Below the pieces are notes generated by a model. The model did no database searches, was not told the origin of the DNA, and was given only the letters and a program-made list of their open reading frames with translations. The position numbers were made by a program, and so were the translations under genes. This document shows, piece after piece, positions 24,685 through 33,608 of a stretch of DNA of 64,000 nt; the first letter of the stretch is position 1, and every line of letters begins with the position of its first letter. The stretch is from Rhodothermales bacterium (lineage in GTDB: Bacteria; Bacteroidota; Rhodothermia; Rhodothermales; JABDKH01), in the NCBI GenBank assembly GCA_013002165.1, contig JABDKO010000220.1:22645-86644 (forward strand), read 5' to 3'.

Positions 24685-27150
24685 TTATTGACGAAGTATT
24701 GCATCGTGATCTCTCGAAAGACTATTCACAATCTTTCCAACCGCTTTGTCAACTTCTTTATCCGTTAATGTACGGTCTGCACCAAACCGGATGTTAAGAG
24801 CGACACTTTTTTTCCCGGCGTCGATTCCTTTTCCGGAATAGATATCAAAAACGTTCACTGATTGAAGTAACTTGCCGCCGTAGTTCCGTACGGTCTTGAC
24901 CACATTCGCGACTTCGGTAGATTCCGCGACGATCACGGCGATGTCTCTCGAAACCACCGGAAACCTGTTTACAGGTGCATACCGGTGCTCAGGTTTGGCC
25001 CGGTACAGGTTAACCAACAGCCCCCAGTTGATCTCGGCGAAATAAACCGGTTGTTCCAGATCAATCTGCTGTCCTAAACCACCTCCGACACAGCCGATCG
25101 TTGCTACAACCTGAGCTTCGTGCATGAGCCTGATACTGTAGGAGGTCAGGTGCCCGGGCGTGTAGTTCGGGTCAACTTCAACATCATCGCAGACAAGGCG
25201 CACGATTGTTTCCGTAATCCCTTTTACGTCGAATACATCGGTCGAATGTTCGCTGCTGTTCCATGAAGCACTTCTGGAACCGCACATAGCAATGCAAAGA
25301 GACTCCAGCTCGATATATCCATCAATCACGTTCGACGGCACATCCCCTTTTCTGAAGACATGACCAAACTCGAAAAACCGCGTCTCTTCCTGGCCGTGAT
25401 TAATGTTATGAGAAACTGCACCAAGTGCTCCCGGAAGCAGTGACGGGCGAAGGGCAGACATCTCTGACGAGATAGCATTAGCTGTCATTACGCGTTCTCC
25501 CTGATACTTCTTACCGAAGAGCTCGGGCCCGTTGGCAGCAGCGGCACTGTCCGGGCTGATCAGACTGTTGGTATAGATTTCAGAGAACCCCGAACCGGTC
25601 AAGATCGACTCGACGCGTCCACGCAGTTCAGCCTCCGGCTGCGTTCGAGGGAGATAGTGACGAAGCGACGTTGTCTCTGGCTCTTCTATATTATCGTAAC
25701 CGAAGACACGAGCAATTTCTTCGACCACATCAATTTCCCGTGTTACGTCATGCCGGTAGCTCGGGACATCACAACGAAGAACTTTGTCAGACTCTGTGAC
25801 CTCAAATCCGAGACGTACAAGAATGTCAACCATCTCCGCTGTAGGAATCTGGGTGCCTGCAATCAGATTCACGCGTTCCGGCCGGACGTCTATTGACACC
25901 GGTGCCGGAATCGAGACTATTACATCTGCTGCGACATCGTCGATTTTTCCGCCACCCAGTTCAGCAATCAGGTCGGCGGCACGAGCGGCCGCAATAAATT
26001 GCCGTTCCGGGTCTACTCCGCGCTCGAATCGGTACGACGCATCCGTCTGCATTCCAAGGAGTTTTGCCACTTTCCGAACCGTTGGCGGATCGAAGTAGGC
26101 ACTTTCGATCAGGATATTCTTTGTGTTGTCGCCAACTTCCGAGTTTTCGCCGCCCATGATTCCGGCTATGGCGACCATATGCTCTCCGTCGACAATCATT
26201 GACGTTCCTGCGGGAAGCTTTCGCTCCTTGCCGTCGAGGGTGACAAATTCTTCCGACTTTGCAGTCGCGCGGACTCCCACTGTGGAACCGTTCAGCTTAT
26301 CCAGGTCAAACGCATGTAACGGCTGACCAAGCTCATGCATGACATAGTTTGTAATGTCGACAACGTTGTTTCGGGGTCGAAGCCCGATTGCAGCCAACCT
26401 GTTTGCCAGCCATGCAGGGGAGTCCTTGATTGATACATCGCGTACGATTATCGCCGAGTAGCGTTTGCATCCATCGGTGTCATCAATGAACACCGATACT
26501 GCAGATGCATCGTTATCAACCGCTGGAGTTTTTATACCCGGCAGACGAAAATCCAGCTTGTTCAACGCGGCAATGTCTCGCGCAACGCCTGTATGGCAGA
26601 TCGCGTCCGGACGGTTTGGTGTAAGCGCAATATCGAAGACCGTATCGGAGTAGAGCTGTCCCTGTCGATCCAGATAGGTTGCAAATGGTTCGCCAACACT
26701 GGCTTCGCCGGCAAGCACCATAATTCCCGAATGATCTTCGGAAAGACCGAGTTCATCCTCGGCGCAGATCATTCCGGCAGAAGCAACACCGCGTATCTTC
26801 GCCTTCTTGATTTTGATTGACGCCTGCTTACCATCCTCATCTTCAGGAAACGTGAGCGTCGTTCCTACCGTAGCGACCGGGACCAGCTGACCACTGGCGA
26901 CGTTCGGTGCGCCGCAAACAATTTGAAGCGATTGTTCTTCTCCAATGTTGACCTCGCAAACAACAAGCCGGTCGGCGTCGGGATGAGCTTCAACTGAAAG
27001 AACTTCACCAACAACAATGCCTTCGAAATCTGATCCAATTGAGGTCAATCCGTCAACCTCAAGTCCCAGCATGGTCAACTGATCGGCAAGCTCTTCCGGT
27101 GTTATATCGACGGGGACGTATTCCCGTAACCAGTTATAGCTAATATTCAT
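24685..27150 (-). CDS. pheT: Phenylalanine-tRNA ligase beta subunit
   Basis: An 821-residue PheRS beta subunit, normal length. It begins with MNISYNWLREYV and includes the tRNA-binding OB domain (about 40-150, VVGEVLSVEAHPDADRLVVC), the B3/B4 editing domain (PLHAFDLDKLNG), the B5 domain, the catalytic-like core (YRFERGVDPE is nearby) and the C-terminal ferredoxin-like anticodon domain (VNRFPVVSRDIAVIV). It works as an alpha2-beta2 tetramer with PheS, whose gene lies 12 bp upstream in the same direction. Confidence 0.96.
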   Translation of the reverse strand: MNISYNWLREYVPVDITPEELADQLTMLGLEVDGLTSIGSDFEGIVVGEVLSVEAHPDADRLVVCEVNIGEEQSLQIVCGAPNVASGQLVPVATVGTTLTFPEDEDGKQASIKIKKAKIRGVASAGMICAEDELGLSEDHSGIMVLAGEASVGEPFATYLDRQGQLYSDTVFDIALTPNRPDAICHTGVARDIAALNKLDFRLPGIKTPAVDNDASAVSVFIDDTDGCKRYSAIIVRDVSIKDSPAWLANRLAAIGLRPRNNVVDITNYVMHELGQPLHAFDLDKLNGSTVGVRATAKSEEFVTLDGKERKLPAGTSMIVDGEHMVAIAGIMGGENSEVGDNTKNILIESAYFDPPTVRKVAKLLGMQTDASYRFERGVDPERQFIAAARAADLIAELGGGKIDDVAADVIVSIPAPVSIDVRPERVNLIAGTQIPTAEMVDILVRLGFEVTESDKVLRCDVPSYRHDVTREIDVVEEIARVFGYDNIEEPETTSLRHYLPRTQPEAELRGRVESILTGSGFSEIYTNSLISPDSAAAANGPELFGKKYQGERVMTANAISSEMSALRPSLLPGALGAVSHNINHGQEETRFFEFGHVFRKGDVPSNVIDGYIELESLCIAMCGSRSASWNSSEHSTDVFDVKGITETIVRLVCDDVEVDPNYTPGHLTSYSIRLMHEAQVVATIGCVGGGLGQQIDLEQPVYFAEINWGLLVNLYRAKPEHRYAPVNRFPVVSRDIAVIVAESTEVANVVKTVRNYGGKLLQSVNVFDIYSGKGIDAGKKSVALNIRFGADRTLTDKEVDKAVGKIVNSLSRDHDAILRQ

Positions 27151-27162
27151 GTCTGGCGGGGG

Positions 27163-28173
27163 TTAGAACTGCGAAAGAAATCGCAAGTCGTTTTCGTAAA
27201 GCAGGCGAATATCCGGGATGCCATGCTTGAGCATGGCAATACGTTCGATTCCCATTCCAAACGCATATCCAGTGTATTTTTCGGAGTCGATGTCCAGTGC
27301 ATCGAGAACGTTAGGATCTACCATTCCTGAACCGAGTATCTCCAGCCAGCGTCCACCTTCGGGGTGTGAATCATCCTTCCACCAGATGTCGACCTCCGCA
27401 CTTGGTTCGGTAAACGGAAAGAAGCTCGGACGAAAGCGCATGACCACATCATCTCCAAAAATAGTTCTGGAAAACATGTGGAGCAGATGTTTCAGGTCCG
27501 CCATCGACACACCTTCGTCGAGGTAAAGGCCCTCGACCTGGTGAAACAGGCAGTACGATTTGTACGAGATAGATTCGTTCCGATAGACCCGGCCGGGAAC
27601 GATCACGCGTACGGGAGGCTTCTGTTCTTTCAACACACGGACCTGCACAGGTGAGGTGTGTGTGCGCATCAGTATCCCGTCGTGCTGGTCTCCCGGCGGC
27701 TCAATGAAAACGGTGTCCTGCATATCACGAGCAGGATGTTCAGGCGGAAAGTTGAGCGCAGTAAAGTTATGCCAGTCGTCTTCCAGCTCCGGGCCATCGG
27801 CAACCGTAAAACCGTAACGTTCGAAGATGTTTACAATTTCGTTACGGGTCTCGGTTATTACATGAAGAGTACCTGTATCAAAGGCTGAGCCCGGAAGAGT
27901 AAGGTCACTGGGTACGTCACTGGACCGTTGTGTCGATTCGAGGCGAGTTCGAGCTTCGCCGACCATACCCTCAGCAATCGTTTTGAGAACATTGACCTGT
28001 TGCCCGAACGCTTTGCGGTCAGCGGGCTCTATTGTTGGAATGAGTTTCAGCAGTTCGGTTATCCGACCCTGCTTCTTGCTCAGATATCGAATGCGAAACT
28101 CCTCAAGCTCCTCACCGGTCAGGATGTTTGCCTGCTCGAGTTCGCCTTTGATTTTTTCAAGCTGATCGACCAT
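27163..28173 (-). CDS. pheS: Phenylalanine-tRNA ligase alpha subunit
   Basis: A 336-residue class II synthetase catalytic subunit. It has an N-terminal coiled coil (about 1-85), motif 2 around VYRNESISYKSYCLFHQVEGL, FPFTEPSAEVDIWW, and motif 3 GYAFGMGIERIAML. It attaches phenylalanine to tRNA-Phe together with PheT. The start follows an intrinsic terminator by about 20 bp, which suggests that expression depends on read-through or on a promoter lying within that terminator region. Confidence 0.96.
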   Translation of the reverse strand: MVDQLEKIKGELEQANILTGEELEEFRIRYLSKKQGRITELLKLIPTIEPADRKAFGQQVNVLKTIAEGMVGEARTRLESTQRSSDVPSDLTLPGSAFDTGTLHVITETRNEIVNIFERYGFTVADGPELEDDWHNFTALNFPPEHPARDMQDTVFIEPPGDQHDGILMRTHTSPVQVRVLKEQKPPVRVIVPGRVYRNESISYKSYCLFHQVEGLYLDEGVSMADLKHLLHMFSRTIFGDDVVMRFRPSFFPFTEPSAEVDIWWKDDSHPEGGRWLEILGSGMVDPNVLDALDIDSEKYTGYAFGMGIERIAMLKHGIPDIRLLYENDLRFLSQF

Positions 28174-28192
28174 TGGGCCAATATGTTAGGGT

Positions 28193-28232
28193 TAAAAAAA
28201 ATCCCGCCAGGCCTGCGTGCAGGGGCGGGATT
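28193..28232 (-). terminator. Intrinsic terminator between rplT and pheS (possible attenuator)
   Basis: On the minus strand the arms AATCCCGCC (28232-28224) and GGCGGGATT (28208-28200) are perfect, with an inner CCTGC/GCAGG helix, and are followed by a run of eight T. It starts 35 bp after the rplT stop and ends only 20 bp before the pheS start. It can end the ribosomal protein transcript or act as an attenuator for pheST. Confidence 0.88.
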
Positions 28233-28266
28233 ACTAAGAAGTTTAAAACCGGCTATGCCGTACCAC

Positions 28267-28614
28267 CTACGCAGAAAGTTGTTTTACAACTTCCGTAAAA
28301 GCCTTGGGCTCATTTACGGCGAGGTCTGCAAGAACCTTGCGGTTTAATTCGATGTCTGACTTTCTAAGCTGTCCGATCATCCGGGAATACGTTGTTCCAT
28401 TTAACCGCGCAGCTGCATTGATCCTGAGGATCCAGAGCTTGCGGAACTGACGCTTCTTCTGGCGGCGGTCACGGTAGGAATACTGCAGCGCCTTGTCTAC
28501 AGCATGTTTTGCGACGGTGTAGATGGTGCCACGACGACCCCAGTACCCGCTAGCCATCTGCAAGACCTTCTTGCGGCGGCGTCTTGATGCGACTCTATTC
28601 TTTGCGCGAGGCAT
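28267..28614 (-). CDS. rplT: Large ribosomal subunit protein bL20
   Basis: A 115-residue basic protein with the bL20 sequence from its N-terminus ([18 protein letters not shown]) through [19 protein letters not shown] and [12 protein letters not shown]. bL20 binds 23S rRNA early in assembly of the large subunit. The gene follows rpmI by 15 bp, in the classic infC-rpmI-rplT order. Confidence 0.97.
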   Translation of the reverse strand: MPRAKNRVASRRRRKKVLQMASGYWGRRGTIYTVAKHAVDKALQYSYRDRRQKKRQFRKLWILRINAAARLNGTTYSRMIGQLRKSDIELNRKVLADLAVNEPKAFTEVVKQLSA

Positions 28615-28629
28615 AACTAAAACCTGGTA

Positions 28630-28824
28630 TTAAGAGCTAATAAGCTTTTTTATTCGAGGGGTATCCACGTCGGAAACAAGTGTCCCGGCACGCAAACTGC
28701 GTTTGCGCTTCTGGGACTTCTTCGTCAGAATATGGCTGTGAAAAGCCTTCTTCCTCTTGATCTTCCCGGTACCCGTCGTCGTGAAGCGCTTCTTCGCTCC
28801 ACTATTTGTTTTCATTTTTGGCAT
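28630..28824 (-). CDS. rpmI: Large ribosomal subunit protein bL35
   Basis: A 64-residue basic protein beginning [20 protein letters not shown] and containing [20 protein letters not shown], the bL35 pattern. It is in the infC-rpmI-rplT operon. The 146-bp leader between infC and rpmI contains a small hairpin, noted separately. Confidence 0.97.
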   Translation of the reverse strand: MPKMKTNSGAKKRFTTTGTGKIKRKKAFHSHILTKKSQKRKRSLRAGTLVSDVDTPRIKKLISS

Positions 28825-28853
28825 AAAACTATCAAACCTGATCCATCAACGAA

Positions 28854-28871
28854 CGGAAAAACGGTTTTCCG
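28854..28871. repeat. Hairpin in the infC-rpmI leader
   Basis: CGGAAAA (28854-28860) and TTTTCCG (28865-28871) form a perfect 7-bp stem with a 4-nt loop, about 30 bp before the rpmI start. It lies where many bacteria have L20-autoregulation structures, but the known L20 leader shapes are not recognisable here. Confidence 0.5.
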
Positions 28872-28970
28872 ACGAAGCCTGAAAAAATACAGCGATTAAT
28901 CTCCAACATCAAACGAAAAAGCTGCGTCGCACCGCTCGATTCGTTGGATTCTTTGTGAAAGTGGTTTCTG

Positions 28971-29510
28971 TCAGGCTTTCTTTTTGATCGGGCTGAGGAT
29001 AGTCGTCATTCGCCGACCTTCCATTTTGGGCTCCTGATCAATTTTAGCCACATCTGCCAGTTCTTTGATGAAGCGCACAAGGAGGGTCATCCCATGATCC
29101 TTGTAAACGATATCTCTACCCCGGAACTGTACGTACGCCCGAACTTTATCGCCATGCTCCAAAAACTCGCGGGCGTGCTTGGTTTTGAAGTCAAAGTCGT
29201 GCGTGTCCGTGTGGGGACGAAATCTGATCTCTTTGAGAGCGATCGTATGCGATTTCTTTCGCGCCTCCTTTTCCTTCTTTTGGAGCTCGTAACGGTACTT
29301 TCCGTAGTCGATAATCTTGCAAACCGGTGGATCTGCGTTGGGAGAGATCTCGACCAGATCAAGCCCCCTGCTTTCTGCGAGGGTGACTGCCTCTTCAAGT
29401 GGATATATACCGTGTTGACCCTCGGGGTCGACGACACGGACAGTCTCCGCTCTAATCTCGTTATTAATCCTGACTTTGCTTACTCGAGCGTTCTTGTTGC
29501 TAATTGCCAT
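28971..29510 (-). CDS. infC: Translation initiation factor IF-3
   Basis: A 179-residue IF-3 with the N-terminal domain (VRINNEIRAETVRVVD, GLDLVEISPNADPPVCKIID) and the C-terminal domain (ALKEIRFRPHTDTHDFDFK, VRAYVQFRGRD). It binds the small subunit and checks the start codon and initiator tRNA. Here the start is an ordinary ATG at 29510, unlike the AUU start of E. coli infC. It follows thrS by 69 bp and heads the ribosomal protein genes. Confidence 0.96.
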   Translation of the reverse strand: MAISNKNARVSKVRINNEIRAETVRVVDPEGQHGIYPLEEAVTLAESRGLDLVEISPNADPPVCKIIDYGKYRYELQKKEKEARKKSHTIALKEIRFRPHTDTHDFDFKTKHAREFLEHGDKVRAYVQFRGRDIVYKDHGMTLLVRFIKELADVAKIDQEPKMEGRRMTTILSPIKKKA

Positions 29511-29579
29511 TCAATAGTAGTTGGTTCGTAATTCAAATATGGGACAAGCTAGCACAATTGCCAGCAAAAATCAGACGAC

Positions 29580-31532
29580 TTAGCCGATTGCAGCTTCTAT
29601 TTCTGTAGCAATTCGCTTTTTGAAGTCGTCCAGAGAAGAAGTCTCCTGTGCACCCTTACGGTGTTCACGAACTGCGACCGTGCTTGTTTCAACCTCTTGC
29701 TGCCCGACAACGAGCATATATGGAATTTTCTGGGTCTCTGCACCGCGAATCTTGTACCCTACTTTTTCGCGTCTGTCATCTACCTCTACGCGATAACCAC
29801 TCGCTCTGAGCTCTGTTGCTACCTCTTTGGCGTAGTCGAGAAACAAGTCGGAAACTGGAATAATCGCCACCTGCACGGGTGCAAGCCAGGTTTTGAAGTG
29901 ACCGCCACAATGCTCAATCAGGACACCCATGAATCTTTCAAGCGACCCGAACGGTGCCCGGTGAATCATGACCGGACGGTGTTTCTGGTTGTCTTCACCT
30001 GTGTACCATAGGTCAAAACGCTCGGGAAGATTATAATCCTGCTGGACCGTTCCCAGTTGCCACTCGCGACCCAGTGCGTCTCTCACCATAAAGTCGAGCT
30101 TCGGGCCGTAAAACGCTGCCTCTCCCTCGACTTCGGTGTACTCAAGTCCCATTTCGAGGACGGAATCGCGTATCGATTGTTCAGCTTCGTCCCAGGTTGC
30201 CGGGTCGCCGACGTACTTGTCCGGGTCGTTGCGATCCCTGACGGAAACTTGCAGACGATAGTCTTCGAAGTCGAGTGCCTTCAGCACCTTGAGTGTAAGT
30301 TCGATAGCGTCCTTGAATTCAGCTTTGACCTGATCAGGTCGGCAAAAGATGTGTGCGTCATCCACGGTGAAGCCACGCACGCGGGTCAGGCCACCGAGTT
30401 CACCGGACTGCTCGTAACGGTAGACATTTCCGAACTCCGCAAGTCGGACCGGAAGCTCGCGGTACGACCTCGGCTTGTCATCATAAATCTGAATATGATG
30501 AGGGCAGTTCATGGGTTTCAGGAGATACCCCTGGTCCTCGTCGTCATCCTCCATCATGGGCGGGAACTGGCTATCGCTGTAATACGGATAGTGTCCGCTT
30601 ATTTTGTATAACTCGAGCCTGCCAATATGAGGTGTAATCACCGGTTGATATCCTCGCTTGAGCTGCTCCTGCTTGAGAAAGCTCTCCAGAGTGTCTCTGA
30701 CAACCGTACCTTTGGGCAACCAGAGAGGCAAGCCCGGTCCCACTTTCTGGCTGAAAGTGAATAACTCGAGTTCTTTGCCCAGTTTGCGGTGATCGCGCTC
30801 TTTGGCCAGGCGCACTCTTTCAAGGTATTCCTCCAGTTCGGCCTTCTTCGGAAAAGAGACACCGTAGATCCGTGTAAGCTGAGGCCGCTTTTCATCGCCG
30901 CGCCAGTAGGCGCCCGCAACGGTCAAAAGTTTTGGGTACTTGAGAACGCCGGTGGACGGTACATGTGGACCGCGGCAGAGGTCGGTGAAGTCGCCCTGCG
31001 TATAGAACGTAATGGTCCCGTCCTCAAGTTCATCAATGAGCTCGAGCTTGTATTCATCACCTTTTTCGTTGAAGTAGTCTGTCGCATCGGCCTTACTCAC
31101 CTCCTTTCTTTCGAAAGTCGAATTAGCCTTTATAAGCTCCTTCATCCTGGCTTCGATAGCTTCGAGTTGCTCCGTGCCGATTTTCTCGTCTCCAAGATCC
31201 ACATCGTAGTAGAAACCTGTTTCAATCGGGGGGCCGATGCCGAACTTGACATCCGGATAAAGCGATTGGAGGGCCTCGGCCATGACATGTGCGGTAGAAT
31301 GCCAGAAGACATTTTTTCCTGCATCATCACGCCAGGTCAAGATGCTTACAGAGGCGTCTGAGGTAAGGGGTCTGGATAAATCCCACACATCACCGTCAAC
31401 GTCAACTGCCAGAGCCATCCGGGCAAGTCCGGACGATATGGAAGACGCAATTTCGGCACCCGTTATGCCGGACTGAAATGGCTTGACCGTCCCGTCGGGG
31501 AAGGTGATGTGTATTTCCTCGTTAGCGATAAT
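29580..31532 (-). CDS. thrS: Threonine-tRNA ligase, non-canonical start codon
   Basis: The first ATG in frame (31418) would give 612 residues and cut the TGS domain. The frame stays open upstream to a stop at 31533-31535 and encodes IHITFPDGTVKPFQSG and GAEIASSIS, a clear TGS N-terminus. In that stretch there is no ATG, GTG or TTG: only ATT (31532), ATC and ATA codons could initiate. ATT gives 650 residues, the normal length. Downstream are the editing domain (HSTAHVMAEAL, FTDLCRGPHVP), the class II core (MNCPHHIQIYDD with the zinc Cys, RVRGFTVDDAHIF) and the anticodon domain. It joins Thr to tRNA-Thr and heads the infC cluster. An assembly frameshift is an alternative. Confidence 0.93.
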   Translation of the reverse strand: MIANEEIHITFPDGTVKPFQSGITGAEIASSISSGLARMALAVDVDGDVWDLSRPLTSDASVSILTWRDDAGKNVFWHSTAHVMAEALQSLYPDVKFGIGPPIETGFYYDVDLGDEKIGTEQLEAIEARMKELIKANSTFERKEVSKADATDYFNEKGDEYKLELIDELEDGTITFYTQGDFTDLCRGPHVPSTGVLKYPKLLTVAGAYWRGDEKRPQLTRIYGVSFPKKAELEEYLERVRLAKERDHRKLGKELELFTFSQKVGPGLPLWLPKGTVVRDTLESFLKQEQLKRGYQPVITPHIGRLELYKISGHYPYYSDSQFPPMMEDDDEDQGYLLKPMNCPHHIQIYDDKPRSYRELPVRLAEFGNVYRYEQSGELGGLTRVRGFTVDDAHIFCRPDQVKAEFKDAIELTLKVLKALDFEDYRLQVSVRDRNDPDKYVGDPATWDEAEQSIRDSVLEMGLEYTEVEGEAAFYGPKLDFMVRDALGREWQLGTVQQDYNLPERFDLWYTGEDNQKHRPVMIHRAPFGSLERFMGVLIEHCGGHFKTWLAPVQVAIIPVSDLFLDYAKEVATELRASGYRVEVDDRREKVGYKIRGAETQKIPYMLVVGQQEVETSTVAVREHRKGAQETSSLDDFKKRIATEIEAAIG

Positions 31533-31566
31533 TCAAGCGAGTTTTAAACGTGATTACAAACAATGA

Positions 31567-31588
31567 GCGCCCCAACTATGTGGAGCGC
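31567..31588 (-). terminator. Hairpin between tRNA-Val and thrS
   Basis: On the minus strand GCGCTCC (31588-31582) pairs with GGGGCGC (31573-31567), allowing one G-U pair, and is followed by TCATTGTTTG. It sits 13 bp after the tRNA 3' end and 34 bp before the thrS start. It is a probable weak terminator of the tRNA transcript or a processing signal. Confidence 0.5.
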
Positions 31589-31601
31589 GCAATTGTGAGA
31601 G

Positions 31602-31675
<74 letters not shown>

Positions 31676-31813
31676 GAAAGGCCGACAAATATATCGATTT
31701 GTAGGTGCCAATGCCAAGTTGGGTACTCTCTTGGAACGCTCTTGAACCCCCTTTACAGCAAACAGATTCATTCCTACCGCCAAATTCAAATTTTGTGTTA
31801 GCAGCTTAAATCG

Positions 31814-32260
31814 ATGACACTGCTCGACGATACCGATAATCGGTTAAAGGTGAACATCAGAATGACGTACGACCTCTTTGTTTCAGGTAATCCAAGTCAG
31901 GGAATAAAAACCCCTGACCAGACTGGTAATAACGGTGAAGCCAGACTAGGCTCGCCAATACCTGTGCTTCGACGTTTTCCTCCGATGTTGCAGTTCCTGA
32001 CAATTAACTCGACTCCTGTAGACAAACAACTCGAAGGTATCGCCGTCCAGGCCTTTCGCAACGGCAGCGACCTTGAGGAAATCTGTTCGGAGATCTACAA
32101 CTTCGCGATGTCGCTCGGTTATAAAGCCACCATCGGAATGCAGGAAGTGTACTGCTCGGATATGCCTTCATTTCCAAATCAGACTCTTATGACGGCGCTA
32201 CTGATGATTGATCTGCAGCCATTGCAGGAGACCGGCCTGGGGTATACGCGGGCGGGGTAG
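31814..32260 (+). CDS. Hypothetical protein, no recognised family
   Basis: A 148-residue open frame that I do not recognise. The first 55 residues are polar and probably loose (VSGNPSQGIKTPDQTGNNGE). The rest looks globular: FPPMLQFLTINSTPVDKQLE, LEEICSEIYNFAMSLGY, then MTALLMIDLQPLQ. There is no signal peptide, membrane helix or metal motif. Codon composition resembles the neighbours, and no longer frame competes on either strand. It stands alone, divergent from tRNA-Val/thrS and 101 bp upstream of the nitroreductase gene. A start at the Met codon at 31862 is possible. Confidence 0.55.
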   Translation: MTLLDDTDNRLKVNIRMTYDLFVSGNPSQGIKTPDQTGNNGEARLGSPIPVLRRFPPMLQFLTINSTPVDKQLEGIAVQAFRNGSDLEEICSEIYNFAMSLGYKATIGMQEVYCSDMPSFPNQTLMTALLMIDLQPLQETGLGYTRAG

Positions 32261-32361
32261 GACTGCTGTTCTAGAATCATCTGCGAAGCGTGCAGGTAAC
32301 CCCGGTGTCCCCGGCGAATCTTTGTTAACTTCGGGTTTTCGGTATTGCCAGCCTGTGACCT

Positions 32362-32925
32362 ATGACCCCGGACGAGAACTACCTTTCCTACATTATCCGA
32401 TCGCGACGGACGATTCATTCCTTTACTCCGGACAAGGTCCCTGACGAGGTCGTCTACTCTGCCATAGAATGTGCCAGATGGGCACCAAACCATAAATTGA
32501 CAGAGCCATGGAGAGTTATCCTCGTTGGCGACACTACGGCACGGAAGATTGTCGATTTGAACACCCGGCTGGTTAAAGAGAAACGAGGAAAAAAATCCGC
32601 GGAGGCAAAGCGGGAGAGGTGGAAACGCGTTCCCAACTGGATTGCGATCACCAGCACGATATCAGATGACTCGGTCCGCACGAGGGAAGATTACGCGGCG
32701 ACGTGTTGCTTCATCCAGAACCTGACGTTGTACCTCTGGTCAAAGGGGATCGGGGCAAAATGGACGACCGGCGCCGTAACCCGATATGATGACGTTTACG
32801 AGCTGATCGGGGTTGATCCGCAGAAAGAGGATCTGGTTGGCCTTCTCTGGTACGGCTATCCGGCAGGAGAGCCACAGTCGTCACAACGGAAACCCGTTGC
32901 CGGAATAACACGTCAGGTAGACTGA
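32362..32925 (+). CDS. Nitroreductase family protein
   Basis: A 187-residue FMN-dependent nitroreductase-fold protein. The N-terminal FMN-binding motif is RSRRTIHSFTPDKVPDEVV, followed by ARWAPNHKLTEPWRVILVGD and, near the C-terminus, a second FMN site region GLLWYGYPAG. Members reduce nitro groups, quinones or flavins with NAD(P)H; the physiological substrate is unknown. It is short, like the YdjA subgroup. It ends tail-to-tail with the envelope protein gene at 32946, with 20 bp between them. Confidence 0.87.
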   Translation: MTPDENYLSYIIRSRRTIHSFTPDKVPDEVVYSAIECARWAPNHKLTEPWRVILVGDTTARKIVDLNTRLVKEKRGKKSAEAKRERWKRVPNWIAITSTISDDSVRTREDYAATCCFIQNLTLYLWSKGIGAKWTTGAVTRYDDVYELIGVDPQKEDLVGLLWYGYPAGEPQSSQRKPVAGITRQVD

Positions 32926-32945
32926 GTTTGCTCCGACTGGAGCGA

Positions 32946-33608
32946 TCAGAATCGAGCGTCTATCCTGATAGCCGGAGAGCCATCGAGTACCGTCGCGGAC
33001 ATTGATACAGGATTCGAGTTATGCCTGCGGACTGCAAGCATCGATGTGATTCCCGAAAATGCGCGGTTTGCAACCAGAACAGCTACAAGCACCGAGCGCC
33101 GCCGCTCGAGTGATTCCGTCCGCTCTCGAAGTCGTCTGTACGCGGCGAAATCTTCGTCGGTCTCCCATGCCCATTGAAACGATGCGTCAGACACGTAGTC
33201 GATCTGGTCCCAGGCGCGATTCCGCAGTGCGGATTCCAGGAAAGAATCCGACGATGAGTATGTCGCCAGGTTAAGAAAGAATTGCCTGTCCTTGCCTTCG
33301 ACATCTGCCGCAGCCCTGGACGCTGCAAGCACTGTGTAGCTGTCGATAGACTGGTTGCGCCGCCAGGAGGACTCCGTTATTCCAAGCCATGTAGTGACGT
33401 CAGCCATGACAAGAAAAGAAGCTCGAGTGTTCCAGCGTGAGTCGTTCACGTACCGATGTCCAAGCCCCGGAAGTACGATACTCAGCAAGGCTGCCTTCCC
33501 GGCAGACTTCGACTCCCGTGCCTGGGCGGATACGTCGAACTGGCTGAACGAGGTAAGGACAAAGACGAGTATGACAATTCTACTAAAAGCGAACACTTGC
33601 ACGGACAT
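32946..33608 (-). CDS. Small exported or membrane protein (DUF5683-like)
   Basis: A 220-residue protein with an N-terminal signal or anchor (FSRIVILVFVLTSFSQFDVSA) and the motif LLSIVLPGLGHRYVNDSRW, which resembles the PGLGQ-type motif of DUF5683 membrane proteins of Bacteroidota. A second hydrophobic stretch follows (ASFLVMADVTTWLGI), and a third occurs near the end (SVLVAVLVANRAF). Function unknown. Its start lies 26 bp inside the 3' end of the TonB receptor gene, so the two are likely co-transcribed and coupled. Confidence 0.65.
   Translation of the reverse strand: MSVQVFAFSRIVILVFVLTSFSQFDVSAQARESKSAGKAALLSIVLPGLGHRYVNDSRWNTRASFLVMADVTTWLGITESSWRRNQSIDSYTVLAASRAAADVEGKDRQFFLNLATYSSSDSFLESALRNRAWDQIDYVSDASFQWAWETDEDFAAYRRLRERTESLERRRSVLVAVLVANRAFSGITSMLAVRRHNSNPVSMSATVLDGSPAIRIDARF

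Noticed and set aside
28825..28970. Known L20 leader riboregulator before rpmI
   Set aside because: Only a simple 7-bp hairpin is visible; the pseudoknot or kink features of described L20 leaders are not recognisable.
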